A DNA stretch of 64,000 nucleotides from Arctopsyche grandis (GCF_051622035.1 NC_135359.1:32951501-33015500); one strand, 5' to 3'. Positions 46,801 through 58,877 are shown, counted from the stretch's first letter. Program-made: numbers and translations. Notes: generated by a model not told the origin, from the letters alone.

Positions 46801-49800
46801 TAAAAAAAAAATTAATTTTTTACGGAAATATTTAAAAAAAATTTGTCCATCATCCACAAGCTCCTTATACAGTGTCCAAAACTCTCCTTCGGTTTTTCTA
46901 TTTTTTTAACATGGGATGCACATCAAAACTCCTCCGTGCTTTTGTATTGCCTTCTTGAGCTTCTTCTTTCAACAAAAACGCGATTATACATCATTTTTCA
47001 TTCGATAAACGCCGAAACATTTTTGCTGACTTGTATTCTGACGCGTAGCTACGAATGCACGTGTATGCATTCATATTGTAAGTACTCGACAATACGACGT
47101 AAGCAATATTGCGCCGTATCGTCATGGCCTGTAATGTATAAGTAAGCCGATTTTGGCTTGCACTCGGCCAAAGTGCTGTGAACGTGACGTGACCGCGACG
47201 TGTAGGTAGATATGAATAGAAATGTAATAAAATGACATATTTGAAACGGAGTCGTGCAGTGCTGAAGCCATGCAGTGCTGTTAAGTATGAACAGACCTTT
47301 ACTGGTAAAGAAATAAAAATTAACGTGGATTAGATAACTGTATGCGGTTACTTTTTCTAAAAACGATAACGTAGATTGAACTGTAAATAATTAAAAATAA
47401 TTCTCAGGTGAATAATGTCATATAAATGCATTGAGTACATTCTTAATAATTAATAATCATAATTGAAACATCTGTCTTGTAGCATTAATTACGACTTGGT
47501 TGGTCTGTGTTGCCACTCTTAAGCATGCATCAGTGTAGCCAATCTCACAAATGCATCAGTGTTGCTACAAGAAGAAAACTCGCTCGGGAATCAGGAAAGT
47601 GGTGATGCCAGTCGTAAAAAATGCTGTTAAGCAAATTTTTTGAATTACTTCTTATCAGTAGGGCGAAAAAAAACCGAGAGGCACGCGGCACGTGTTTTTT
47701 TTAGATACTTTTGAACATGCAAAAAAACGCAAGCACGCCTAGTCATACCCGAGGGACGCGGTCCCAAAAATCCCCCCTCCCTGGAGTGTATTCGGTGAAT
47801 CCCATATTTAAATAAATGTAGGAGAAACTTGTCGAAATAATAATGAACTACATAAGATCGTACGAATAAACAATGAACTAAGAACGTCCTTCCTTGACTG
47901 GAAGCCACGAAAACGTGCCGTGCCGTTCCTTTCAGTGTGTTTCGCCTGTAGTCGTTGTGAAAAGAGTCAACAAGTCAATTACCTCAATTAGTTGTCAACG
48001 ATTCAATTACATCAAGCTATACAATTAGTTGGCAAACGTCGCACATATGATTAGACGAGCTAATCTTGTATAATTGTACATATATTTCTTAAAAACTAGA
48101 CTTTTCGTACTATGTAGTACGAAAAGTGCTAGTTTAATGTACTATTTAACATGACGGTCGGGAAGGAAGTAAAGTGGTAGCTACCGATACGATCGAATTG
48201 GTCTCAATTTACAGGATTGACGACCTAAACTCGACCATGTCGAAGAGCTTCTACAGTACAATTCTACGGTACAATTAAGTGCGGAGCGGGGCGCGTAGGT
48301 GGACTACAGCTGTAACAGGCGTGTTTTCATGTCGTTGCTAATTAATTTTTTGTAACTGCAAAACACGTGCCGTTTACATCTCTGCGTGCTTTCACCTTAA
48401 CCATTTTACGAAAACTATTCATTTCCCTTATTTCTGGCCAAAAATTCCTAATAGTAGTTATTTCGAAAATTGGCAGTTTACGGGTAAAAATCGACAGCTT
48501 TCAGGGAATCGGAGCTGTCCAACGTGTATTTATATTTTATTTTTATTTTACACATATACCAGGAAGGCCTAACAGATAAACCCAATGCGTCTTCCCGGCC
48601 AGAAACATTGTACATTTGAAACAAGTATTATACAAAGTAAATAATACATATCAATTAACATCCACCGAGACATCTATGGTTCAATTATGTAAATTTGCAG
48701 CATTTTATACAATTCAAGAGTGGTAAAAACCCGAAATTTGCGAGAAAATGGGTAAGGTTGCCAATTTGTTGTAACCGATTCAATGAGAATCAGATAAATG
48801 AGCAAACTCTGATAGGAAACGATCGACCTGTAGTCACAATCCCAACGTCTGGCCAACAGAAACCAGTGGGATTTGAACCCGTGACCACTTTGTTCAAAGG
48901 TTATAATGAACTAAGAAAGAACCATGTTTGATATATATATAAATATACATATATACATAAATGAATTAAGAATGAACCATGTTTGACACGAGGTCATGGC
49001 CTAATTCGACTCGGCTTCTTTGCGAATGCGATAACCCAACCGGCCAATACCAATAAAAATGGTTTATCAATACGCTACTACATTTTAACTCAAAAGCATC
49101 CACAAGCAATCCGATCTGCACGATACTATCAAAGGTCAAACTCTGACAGAGAAGGCAAAATCACCGTGACAATGGGGCAAAGTAAAAAAGACATACATAT
49201 CATTAATGTATATATTACACATTTTAAACGATTGCATTACATGAAATCTGTTTGTCAATCGCAATCAATATAATGGCAATAAAATTTATATTTACATACA
49301 TTAATTTATATAATTCTATATTCGTAAATATAGCAACGTGTATTGATGATATATAATAGCAATTTCAATGAACGTAAGCTGTTTAAAGTCCAATAATTGA
49401 ATAGATAAAAATGAAGTCTTCGTATATATATGTACATATAATACATAATTTGAATAATGCCAACAGGTAATATTATTTCACAAATCAAAGGTGAAATCAC
49501 GTTTGCGTTATCTGTTTCGTTGTATCGGTGAAATTGATAAAAACATTACTGAACATCTTCGGGTTGATAACAAATCGATTTTTTGATAATCATCGAATGC
49601 AATCAATCAAATAATTCATTTCTTAATTGCAATCGTTCAATAATTATCATTGTAGTGTTCAATCTAACTAAGGATTTTGATGAAACTTGGCAAATCCGGT
49701 GGTTTCGTTTGCGAAAAAGCCATTTTGCTAGGTCGACTTTTATGTAGGGGAGATAAATTCATAATGAAATTTAAGAGTGCATGCTAAAACCCTGTATATG

Positions 49801-52256
49801 CAGTATGTAGGTAAAAAGATTAGGAACAATATTTCGAAATATCATTTCAATACAGATTACAACAATCCACGAGCATGAAAATCGGAGGAACTCTTTCGCA
49901 ACTTCAGTTTTTATTTGGTTTTAAATAACGTAAAAGCAACTCTTATAATCGCCGTGACGAATTTAATTATCTTCCAGATACGAGGTCAACATAACCAGTG
50001 CCACTATAAAGCCTCACGCTACCAATTTGTTCAATTGAGCAAAACTACATACAATTTATCATTGCACTTCTGATATTTATATACATTTCCGATTTCCTTT
50101 AAATTTTTAAACCATTTCAATTACTTTTTAAATTCCCCCTCATTTATTAATTATTGATGTTAATTTTATTCATTTGATATAATTTATACAATTGCGTAGC
50201 AAAGAAATTTGCAAACAAAAAGTTACTTCTAATAGCATGAAATATGTATATGTATATATACTGATTAGCGAGATATACTGTATGGAAGTCAATCTATCAG
50301 CTAATAGTTCTATCAGCAACTAGTCTATATGAGCAGGCGTATAAAGTTCAATTTTATCTGTCCGACAAACTGAATGCCAAATTATTTAAGCAAATTAACA
50401 TTATGCAAGATACATACAATAATTGGATTTCAAAATGTCAATATGTATCACCCGCCATTTTGAATTTTAAAAAATTCGATTCATAGTAAATAAATTTAAA
50501 TTTTTTACAGCATTAAACTCAAAAATCAAGGCTCTGCAGTCAGAGCCGGCACTCAGCCAATAACTTCAATTACTATAAATATTATAAACTTAAAATATCA
50601 ACAAGATAGAAATAATTTAAAGGGTCAAAATAAAATAATGAAATAAGGTTTGAAAAAAATATCTAGCTAAAACCTTATCAGCACCAAGTTAGTACATGAA
50701 GAATACAAATAAAAATTTTCAGCTTGATCAGTAGTGTGGAAAAAATTGTATGGTCACAACATTTTTGAATTTTTTAAGAAGATAAAATCCCACTTCCGGT
50801 TAGTAAAATTTATTGATTTTATTTTTATTTTCATCGCATTTATACAAGGATTATACTTGAATTTTCTCGTGAAAAGCACACACGTTTAAAGGGTCGAAAA
50901 AAATAGTGAAAGAAAAATCGACCAAGAGTAAACTGCCACTTCCGGTTGACGGGTGCTCACTAAATTTATAATATAGCTTGATAATAAACTGAAATTTCTA
51001 GATATAAAATTCTAGTTCAATACATCCAAAGATTTTTGAAAAAAACAAAAAAAACCTCGATTATCTAGGGTAAAAGTAATACTTCCGGTTAAGATAAAAT
51101 TATTTAAAAAATACAGCTGTATAAAATTTATAATTTTTATTACATGTAAAAAATATCAGTCTGATTCGTTGATCGGTTTAGGAGATAATTGAAAAAAAAA
51201 TTCGGAAAAAAAGGGGAGGAACTATTTCCGGTCAACTTAAAATTAAGAAAAAAATTTAGCATTTCAGAAACTGATACGAAGTTTCAGTTCGAAAGGACTA
51301 ACGGTGTTCAAAAAATCCCCAAAATACACATTTTTTTCTATGGTAATTGGATTATTAGTCACATTGCGATCGCCCAAAAGACGATTTTCGCCATGAAAAT
51401 CGCGAATACGGAATATTTGGCACTCGAGTTCTCCTTAGAATGATAGTTATCGTTAGTATGATGTACTTTTCGGCCGCCAGATGTTCCGTCATAGAGATTT
51501 TAGTGACTTTTGGGCGAGCGCTTTGTGACCAATAATCACCGAACCTTTTTCTAGACCAGTGATCGATTCCGAGTTCGAATCAGTCAAAACCTCATATCTA
51601 TTGTTACTACGTACATAGAGTAAAAAGTTCATTTACATCAGCTCACTATATACACATGTATATGCGACACTCTACATTAGTACTTTGAAGATATTCGAAA
51701 ATTAACTCAAAATTAAATTAATATAACTCGAGTCCTGAAAATAGTACAACTAACGGAAAACTAGCGTGTGAGTTAATAATAATAAGAAATGCAACACTCG
51801 GGGGGGGGAAAACAGCGCCATCTTGTTTCGGCGATCAAAGTCCAAAAAGCATGGCTGTCACCCAGCAGTGTTTCGACGCAATTTCGTGGGGTTGAAATGA
51901 GATGAGTGCGCATGCGCGGCGATTCATCTCGCGAACGAGCGGATGCGCAATGTGTGGATGCGTACGTGAGACGTGAGACGTGAGACGTGAGACGTGTCCA
52001 TTGACAGTGCAACAGTCCGATGAAAATGTGGAAAATACTCGTTTGAGCGTAGGTGTGTGACCTTGTAAAGGTGTGTGCGTGAATGAATGGGCGAGTGCGA
52101 GTGTATGCGAGGTGTGGCAAGTGACAAATGAGTATAGTTTCTGACCTCTCCGAGGAACTTGGTGACGTCGTAGACGCTGTTGTGGATGATGATCCAGGTG
52201 CTCTTGTTGTCGCAGTGCTCGCTGACCTGCGCGCGGGTGTACTCTTTTTCGGACAT
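40818..52256 (-). CDS. Cyt-b5: Microsomal cytochrome b5
   Basis: Four coding exons: 52256-52146, 43417-43329, 43246-43139, 40893-40818; total 127 residues, phases exact. Residues 1-37 ([14 protein letters not shown].., [17 protein letters not shown]) and 38-67 ([20 protein letters not shown].., VGHSSDAR) form the haem-binding domain; axial ligands are His38 in HPGG and His62 in [18 protein letters not shown] closes the domain. A polar linker ([11 protein letters not shown]) leads to the C-terminal membrane anchor, [20 protein letters not shown], which tethers the protein to the ER. It donates electrons to fatty-acid desaturases, elongation enzymes and some P450s. Introns are 8728, 82 and 2245 bases; intron 1 is filled with repeats. 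An upstream in-frame ATG at 52331 would add 25 residues; the start at 52256 matches the usual family N-terminus. Confidence 0.95.
41146..41890. repeat. Repeat R3 with partial tandem copy, in cytochrome b5 intron 3
   Basis: TTGAATTTATTATTGATTGA ... AACAGTCTGGTAGATATCAT appears at 41157-41395 and again at 41653-41885. Between them lies TCTTCGAAAGACGACCGACT ... AAAACGTCCG, which recurs at 46130-46385. Family unknown. Confidence 0.75.
42355..42600 (-). other. Coding-like fragment in cytochrome b5 intron 3
   Basis: Minus strand reads [20 protein letters not shown] then AVESKVRVI and a stop at 42477-42479. In the next frame an open stretch reads [20 protein letters not shown] and [17 protein letters not shown] before TAA at 42355-42357. 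The first part is not low complexity and the second is a hydrophobic, membrane-like segment. It could be a decayed gene piece or, less likely, an alternative last exon. No family recognised. Confidence 0.3.
42640..43120. other. AT-rich part of cytochrome b5 intron 3
   Basis: A short tandem of AGATTCAACAATAGATT lies near 42645-42695; nothing else recognised. Confidence 0.5.
43982..45165 (-). pseudogene. hAT transposase remnant (EPM2AIP1/ZBED-like)
   Basis: Left end CAGGGGTTCCCAACC is a typical hAT terminus, preceded by CTCTAACG (43974-43981). Minus-strand pieces: [19 protein letters not shown] (about 44950-45010), [20 protein letters not shown] (about 44680-44780) and [16 protein letters not shown] then FCINPFTCQ (44362-44661), matching the central and C-terminal parts of hAT transposases domesticated elsewhere as EPM2AIP1-type genes. 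Stops and missing N-terminus show decay. No right-hand terminus seen. Located in cytochrome b5 intron 1. Confidence 0.8.
45262..45536 (-). mobile_element. tRNA-derived SINE, 3'-truncated
   Basis: Minus-strand head ending CCAGCAGCATGG near 45534, B-box decayed, body CATTTCCTATCAAAGTTTGC and TTTGATAGAGGAACTGCTTC-type sequence; no hairpin tail. Confidence 0.65.
46130..46400. repeat. Repeat R3, second locus
   Basis: TCTTCGAAAGACGACCGACT, ATCCTCTTAAAAACCATAAA and AAAACGTCCGATCTACTAA match 41402-41640. Confidence 0.75.
46480..47297. mobile_element. Non-autonomous DNA transposon with TIRs, 818 bp
   Basis: Ends GGTCTGTTCATACCTA and TTAAGTATGAACAGACC are inverted repeats. Shorter echoes of GTTCATACC occur inside (about 46629 and 46573). 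GC content is higher than the flanks. Several open frames of about 60-100 codons overlap but show no domain. Target duplication not clear, superfamily undetermined. Confidence 0.75.
47655..47800. repeat. Dispersed repeat R6, copy 2
   Basis: Reverse complement of 18315-18445: GGCACGCGGCACGTGTTTTT, CCCTCCCTGGAGTGTATTCG. Confidence 0.65.
48536..48905 (-). mobile_element. tRNA-derived SINE, diverged head
   Basis: Tail ACCAGGAAGGCCTAACAGAT plus CCAATGCGTCTTCCCGG hairpin preceded by TTTTATTTTTATTTT; body with GAGTTTGCTCATTTATCTGA on the minus strand; B-box remnant CGGGTTCAAATCCC near 48872. Confidence 0.7.
48906..50640. other. AT-rich part of cytochrome b5 intron 1
   Basis: No exon, RNA gene or classified element recognised. 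Confidence 0.45.
50640..51341. repeat. Degenerate tandem array of about 145-bp period
   Basis: The motif TTCCGGTT recurs at 50794, 50940, 51083 and (as TTCCGGTC) 51226, spaced 146, 143 and 143 bases, each preceded by an A-rich stretch with GGTCGAAAAAAA- or GAAAAAAAAATTCGG-like sequence. Units are strongly diverged. It ends at a family-F MITE. Confidence 0.65.
51342..51545. mobile_element. Family-F MITE
   Basis: Begins GGTAATTGGATTATTAGTC and ends ATAATCACCGAACC, interior ATCGCGAATACGGAATATTT. Confidence 0.8.
51960..52000. repeat. 7-base tandem repeat in cytochrome b5 intron 1
   Basis: ACGTGAG repeated about four to five times. A separate CTGCCAA triplet repeat lies at about 52325-52347 in the presumed 5' untranslated region. 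Confidence 0.8.
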
Positions 52257-52439
52257 CGCGAATACCGGTCGAGATCTCTTTCTCAATTCAAAGCTCAATC
52301 CACTCGCACGACCGACCCCGCCGACTGCCAACTGCCAACTGCCAACTGACGGCTGACAGCGACGTTCGTGCGCTAAACCGTTTCTATAGCGGCCATTAAC
52401 GATTCTCGATCGAGTGTTTCAAACTTAAACCCGTCTGGC

Positions 52440-53690
52440 CAAATTTATGCCGTTTCGTATACAAAACAATGTAGGCAAGGAAGGTTGTTGACCGTATCTC
52501 GGCCTATCGAAACACAGTCGTGTTTGTCGGAAGCAAAAACTGGTCACACCCAAAAATTCGACCAATTTTTAATTTTTGGGTGTGACCAGTTTTTTCAGAT
52601 AGATAGAAGTATATAGGGGGGTTGGAGGTTTTGGACCATTTCCCAGCCTATGGAAATTCAGTTGAATTTTGAAGAGGATCTTTATTACTCGATTAATACA
52701 GGTGTATTTGTATGTACAGCGAAGTAGGTAAAGGATTCACTGAAACGAGCTAGGTCGAGTTCCTGAAGCTCACTGGCATCTGGGGACGATGCACTGGTTT
52801 ATAAAGGTGTTGCTTGAGCAACGCGTAGCTGGGCTGGTGAGATCACGTTCTGGAAGATTCCGACGGGGTCGAGGTCTTCCTTTGTGTTCGATGTTTGATG
52901 CGTAGTTGCGTAGCTCCTTGGGATTTCCCGTGTACTCGTGATTGCGTATCTGGAGCGAGTTGAATCGCCTTTATGGGTAAGCTGGACGAAGTATTTCGGC
53001 CACGGCTAACTTTCGTGTACGAGAAGAGGACACGATGATGTCATTTGTACAGATTAAGTTCGATGGGGGAAATAGGTGATATCACAAGTCGTGCTATATC
53101 TCTACAAGTATATTATTGGTATAGAAGTTGTAGGCGGGGTAGGTAGTGTTGACCGTATCCCAGCCTAACGAAACACTGTTGTGCTTGTTTTAAGTTGTTT
53201 TATTGTTTGCCTAAATATTGTACAAGTGTATTAGAATATTTGAGGAAGTTTTCTCGAAGCGGCTATTGGCTGTTGACTTGGTGTCGTGATGGCCGCTGGA
53301 TCTGCAATGTGTCGTTGCTCTGGATCCGGCTATTTTCAGATGTCTCTGGATATGGCAGTGTGTTGCTGGCTCGGCATTCGGCTATGTTCAGAAGGTCTCT
53401 GGATATGGCAGTGTGTTGCTGGCTCGGCATTCGGCTGAGTTGCAAGCGTTTTTCCATTGTAGGGTAGTGTAGTGGTAGCTGTTCAGATGCTGGATGTCGA
53501 CTGGTCCGCTGCTGTGTGTCGACTCTTGTTGCTGTGGGTCGACTGAAGTTGTTTGGGGTGGACCTCCTTTTATATTGTTTTTGGGGATCCACGTGACCTG
53601 TGTTTGGCGATTGATTCCGAGAAGTGCACGTGGTGTTTACGTGTGCAAGTTATGCGAGGAATGTGGTTTGTTACTTAGGGTGGACGTTTC
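52440..53690. other. Unclassified GC-richer region with internal repeats
   Basis: Two related blocks, TGTTGACCGTATCTCGGCC (about 52487) and TGTTGACCGTATCCCAGCC (about 53149), both run into a GAAACAC..GT segment; a third weaker one is at about 52632. A small palindrome AAACTGGTCACACCC..GGGTGTGACCAGTTT lies at 52539-52592. A 53-base tandem pair (CTCTGGATATGGCAGTGTG) occupies about 53344-53447. Overlapping open frames are repeat-driven. Possibly part of a retroelement; not assigned. Confidence 0.5.
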
Positions 53691-53932
53691 TCGAATGTTT
53701 GGCGTCGTTGCACTCGATTTAGTTTAATGGATGCAGGTGTTCTTCGTGTCGTTCTGCTTGGTTTGTTGGGGTGGAATATGCTCGAATGTTTGGCGTCGTT
53801 CCACTCGATTTAGTTTAATAGATGCAGGTGTTCTTCGTGTCGTTCTGCTTGGTTTGTTGGGGTGGAATATGCTCGAATGTTTGGCGTCGTTCCACTCGAT
53901 TTGGTTTAATGGATGCAGGTGTTCTACGACTT
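53690..53932. repeat. 91-bp tandem repeat, about 2.7 copies
   Basis: ATGCAGGTGTTCTTCGTGTC starts at 53731 and 53822, and its variant at 53913, exactly 91 bases apart. Each unit includes CTCGAATGTTTGGCGTCGTT. Confidence 0.9.
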
Positions 53933-54009
53933 GAGATGACGTCAATGGTTGAGCGTGAGAAATGTATTCTCCGTCGCACTAGATGTTTCGATGGCGATGA
54001 CGAGATTCC

Positions 54010-54260
54010 TACAAAGTCATTCTCATTAGCCCAGTTAAAATTCCAATCTCTTAATAATAAAACATTTTGATTTCTATCCACGATGTGTTCACCCATATCA
54101 TTTAAATATTCGAGAAATTTTGCCTCCTTGCTACTAGGAGATCTATAGATTAGATTAATAACAAATTGTTTTTTCTCTAGTTGAATTCTGACTTTTATTG
54201 ACCAATAAGTACCTTTATATTTAGATATTTTAACATTTTCATAAACAATATCATTCAGAT
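54010..54260 (-). pseudogene. Non-LTR endonuclease fragment, copy 1
   Basis: Minus-strand YKGTYWSIKVRIQLEKKQFV, NLIYRSPSSKEAKFLEYLN and DWNFNWAN match the apurinic-type endonuclease domain at 59337-59771 almost residue for residue. Only the middle of the domain is present. Confidence 0.8.
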
Positions 54261-54638
54261 ATACAGGTAAGTAACATACAAGTTTACTTATCTGTATTAT
54301 CCCTTGTATCATTTTACATGTCAGCAAAAGTTACAAAATATTGTCATACAAAACTGTGTCATGATCAGAAATGATGAACTTATGCTGACAAGAGTAAGAA
54401 ACAAAATACACTTATTCTGTACAATAAACGTTTTAAATAATCACTTCACGACGATTTTATATTTTTCAGAATGCTGCTTTCAGGTTTTTACAACGGGTTT
54501 ACATTTTTACTGTCTTGTATTTATTAATTTATAGTAAATTTGTCTTAATTTTGTGTTTATTAATTTATTAAATACCATATGTATATGTACATATGTATAT
54601 GTACATACATATATGATAGTTATAAACATATGGCATAT

Positions 54639-54670
<32 letters not shown>

Positions 54671-56560
54671 TAGTTTTGGACCATTGTGGCATTACAGGAA
54701 GAACCTAATGCGCCACAATGGCCTACATTTGAAAAATATATAAAAACATGATATAAAAACAAGTAAACTGTAAATAAAGGAAAAAAGCAAAAGCAGAAAA
54801 CATGGTAAAATAAAATAACAAAAAAAAAGTAGCAAAAGGAAAATAATACATCATTCAGAGAGAAAAAAAAAATAACAAAAGTGTAAAAATTAAAAATAAA
54901 ATATATAAAGTATACCAGCATGAAATAGTCCACTCTTGGTCAATACTATACTTTGTGAATCCAGAAAAGGTTCAGAATCACTAATCTAACTGGTAAAGTT
55001 GGAAACATGTGTTATTTAAGATCAAAGGAAAATAAATGGATTTTTTTTTATATTGTAAGTATTTATTATGCACGAAGAAAGCAAATACACGTACAACATT
55101 ACAAAATATCAAATATAAATTACAATTTTTACCTGATAGTAATATTTTATTGAATTTTCATACATGGAACTCATCATTATTCACCGGACCCTGAAGGTGC
55201 CGCGTATTGTTCAAAGGTTGTAAATGCATTGTTAAAGGTTTGCCGAACCTTTTTTACAAAGGATTTACAACAATGGAACAATGGATAGCACTGTGACTAT
55301 CCTACCTCTACTCATTATAACGGTTTAACCCATAAAACTGGAATAATTTAATTCATTTTCACTTTTGAAAGACAAAACCCATTTCGTTTTCTTTTCCAAT
55401 CGTACAAAAATTGCTGTTCATTTTTAATCCTAGAACTAAACATACAATACACAGAATATTAATCATACAATCCGCATTCGATGACATGGGTGTTTTATAT
55501 AACTATATATAATTTGTATGTTACACACCGTCAACATCTCAAATAAAACATGAAATTTGTACAAGATAAATGTACATACATAAAATTTGGTTAGGATTTA
55601 TTTTGCTGTCGCCTCCGAATGAAACCTATCATATTAAGTAAGTAAGGTTTTGAATGGCAACCTTACTGATAAATAGCTTTAAAATGATTTCGAATCGTTC
55701 CATCAAAATAATCTCAAAAATCTACTAATACAATATATTTTCCTACTGGTAGATTCATGGTTTGTTTCAAGGGGGTCACAATGATTGCAACAAATGGGTC
55801 TTTGGTGAGTTTTATGATAATTCAAACGAGGTGATGTTAATGATGTTAGGGTTTCTGCAGATTTGGTCTGATAATAGTGACTGCTGGCAAGTTATCCTGC
55901 AATATCAAAATAATAAGAATCATTGTTTTAAAATAGTATATCAAACAAAGTAGTGGCATTTGTAAAAAGCACTGCAACAATTATGTGAATTCCAATGGAT
56001 TACCAAAATAAATACTAAATCATAATTATCAAGTCAATGAATACTTTATATACTTCAATGGCATTTTTTTGTTATGTTAGTTCCAGACTGTATTGCATTT
56101 CAATATAAAATCAATTAGGTTAAGCTACTTACATATATACATATTATGAATTAAGATGAACTTACCTGTATAAAATATCTTTGAGATTGTGTTTTTCGTT
56201 TCTAGAATAGATTCTGAGTTAAGAATATATTTGTTGTTACGATGCACATCAAAACGTCTCGGTGCTTTTTGGTTGCCGTAAAGATCCTCGTCTTCCAGTA
56301 ACAATGTAATTGTACGTACAAATCTTTATTCGATAGATGAAACATTTTTGATAACTAACTGTTACTAAAGTGTCATATGTTCACGTTTACTTTTTTTCTT
56401 ATACATTTGATTTACCGGTGCTAGTACTGGGATCTCGGGATCGGAAATTCCCAACACCGCAATCCCGGTGATGAAGTAACCTTCTGGGAAGCACTAATTA
56501 TGAACTGTCCCAAAACTATTTCTCTTTATTAAAGTTATTACCCCACAGCAACATGGGTTT
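54261..56560. other. AT-rich gap with MITE and SINE-tail fragments
   Basis: Contains a (TTTA)n run and tail-like hairpin at 54640-54735 (ACCATTGTGGCATTACAGG ... GCGCCACAATGG), plus the family-P MITE annotated separately. No gene recognised. Confidence 0.45.
55180..55315. mobile_element. Family-P MITE
   Basis: CACCGGACCCTGAAGGTGCC ... AACAATGGAACAATGGATAG ... CTATCCTACCTCTA; a fuller palindrome than the nested copy at 37695-37796. Confidence 0.8.
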
Positions 56561-56589
56561 ACATGTGGTAGATCTAGTTTATTCAATCT

Positions 56590-57105
56590 ATAATATACAT
56601 ATATGAAAATTTTATTTCCAGTTCCATATCCGATAAATTGCAAGTAGTCTCCATTTCCACAGATTTTAATAAGGCATTTGGCAAAATTGATATTGAAATT
56701 TTATTATATAAGTTAAATAACATGGGAATTAGTGGCGTATTATAAACTGGTTTTGGAGTTATTTATCCAATAGATTATTATCAGTTAAAATCGGACTTTC
56801 CAAATCGTATTCAACTAGTAGCGTTCCCCAAGGCTCTCACATGGGACAAGTGCTATTTAACATTTTTATAAATGGTATAAAAAATATATTTAATGATGTT
56901 AAAGTGCTCTTATTTGCAGACGACTTGAAAATATTTACATGAACCAAAGACACCAACGATCGCACTACAATACAAACAAATTTGAACTCTTTAAATGATT
57001 GGTGTTCTTCTAATAAACTGTTTTTATATATAAAAAAATGTTCTGTTGTCAGGTTCAGTAGATCAAATTGTAAAAATAAAATAATTACAGTTAAAACATT
57101 ATGAT
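56590..57105 (+). pseudogene. Jockey-type reverse transcriptase fragment
   Basis: Plus-strand pieces in shifting frames: STDFNKAFGKIDIEILLYKL, SVPQGSHMGQVLFNIFING, VLLFADDLKIF and LNDWCSSNKLFL. These correspond to the DF.KAFD, S.PQGS..GP.LF, FADD and W...N.L blocks of non-LTR reverse transcriptases. Several stops; broken. Confidence 0.85.
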
Positions 57106-57299
57106 GTTACGAAACATATATGCATACATATGTACATAAGTTATCATTTTGATATTTTTTTTGTCCCTTGTTTAATTTATTTAATAGAAAGAATCAATAG
57201 TCGATGCAGTTTAAGTTTTCGGGTCTGGGTCACTGCAAGGAAAGTCGAAAGATGGAAAAAATTAAATTCGAATCGTCGACTCGTCGTTTACGTAGTTCG

Positions 57300-57385
57300 A
57301 GGCTATTTATTTATTTTATTTTATTTTTATTTAATTTATACCAGGAAGGCCTAACAGGTAAACCCTATGCGCCTTCCTGGCCAAA
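57300..57385 (-). mobile_element. SINE tail fragment
   Basis: TTTATTTTATTTTATTTTT followed by ACCAGGAAGGCCTAACAGGT and ATGCGCCTTCCTGG; the SINE hairpin tail without a head. Confidence 0.7.
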
Positions 57386-57415
57386 TACAATTATATAAAC
57401 ATATATGTACACCAT

Positions 57416-57493
57416 CCATGTATACACAAATGCACATACATACATACATAAATATAAAAATACACATATATACATATACATACATACACACCT

Positions 57494-57560
<67 letters not shown>

Positions 57561-57665
57561 CACATACATACATACACATACATACATACACATACAAATA
57601 CATACATCCATATACATACACACATTATACATGCATATACATATAAACAGAAATATACATAAATA
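57416..57665. repeat. Compound TACA/TA microsatellite
   Basis: (TACA)n-like sequence flanks an uninterrupted TA run at about 57497-57554. Open frames here are artefacts of the repeat. Confidence 0.9.
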
Positions 57666-58525
57666 AAGATAAATTATTCATATATTTAAAAATAAAAAAT
57701 AGCAAATATATTATATAAATAAAGATAAAACCAACATACATACACATTATGCTAAATAATAATATTACAAAATGAAAACAACATGTGTAAATACAAATGT
57801 AGCTAGAAGTCATTTAAAATATGCTGCCTGACAGAACTGTATGATGCAGTAAAAACAGCAAGGCTCCCAGAAAGCAGGTTAAATAATCGAATGACTCTTG
57901 AAAGGGGCGAGTCATCAAGCACATTAGTTATGGCCCGAATAGGCAGAAATAGAGTTCTGGAGCGAGATTTTCTCAGTTTCTCAGGTACCTTAAGTTTAAG
58001 ATTACACAGAACTTCAGGAAGATGACATTCACCCTTTACCTTGGCACATGGTAAAGATCTTTCAAATATCTAACCTCGACCTACGCTAACGACGAGTCCA
58101 CGAATCGATTTTAAATTTTTCTATTAAATCACTTTCCTTACAGTTACGGCCACCGGTACTTAATAAATTAAAGTGATTTTGTTCCCTAATTTGAATTTTG
58201 AGCCCATTTTATTTTTAATATAATTTAGTTATACATAGTCTTTTATATACATAATAATACCCTTCTTAAACGCTATTCTGATTTCCATTTTAAAATTAAT
58301 TGTATTTATTAATTGGGCCGTCTCTTTTGGGACGGCGCCCCAATACAGCGCATATTTTACTTACCAGGTAAAGCCGGCCCTAGCTACTATAGTAAGAAGT
58401 CAATTAAAATAAAATTCCTCTCTTTATTCACTAAAATATATTAATTTAATAGAGTCCGTCCAAAAAAAGTTTATAAAATTTGTTAAATTTATTTTTTTTA
58501 AATATGAAATTATCATGTCAGCAGC
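57666..58525. other. AT-rich gap
   Basis: No gene recognised; 57820-58110 is somewhat less AT-rich and might be old retroelement tail sequence. Confidence 0.4.
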
Positions 58526-58529
58526 ATTA

Positions 58530-58877
58530 TCATTTATTTATTTATCTTATTTAGAATAGCTTAGAAAGCTAATTTTAATATACATAACTTAGAGCTACAG
58601 TATAAACTAAACTTATTATCTAATATCACTGGAACAAAGGTGTTGAGGATGCCAGAAATCTATCGACTTTGTCAACATTTCTAACAATTTCTGGCTGTCC
58701 ATTGTACTCAACAACACCCCTGTACAGGATACTCCTTGATTTACTTAACTTTAGATTCTTAACTATTAACTTATTCTTACATCTAGTGTTATAACCAGAA
58801 GTAGGACCGGAAGCGTGCCGTTTATTGTTCAATTGTTGTAAATCCTTTGTAAAAGAGGTTTGGCAAACCTTTAACAA
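58530..58877 (-). pseudogene. Non-LTR retrotransposon 3' end (C-terminal domain), copy 1
   Basis: Minus-strand YNTRCKNKLIVKNLKLSKS, SILYRGVVEYNGQPEIVRN and VDRFL resemble the C-terminal LP..IR...FK segment after reverse transcriptase in jockey/CR1-like elements. A 3' tail rich in AAATAAATAAA lies at 58530. Confidence 0.7.

Noticed and set aside
46468-47145. Cluster of overlapping open frames of 60-100 codons
   Set aside because: All fall inside the TIR element 46480-47297, on both strands, without domain motifs; probably non-coding element sequence.
53263-53592. 109-codon minus-strand frame rich in Pro, Arg and Ser
   Set aside because: Arises from a 53-bp tandem pair; no domain and no splice or start context.
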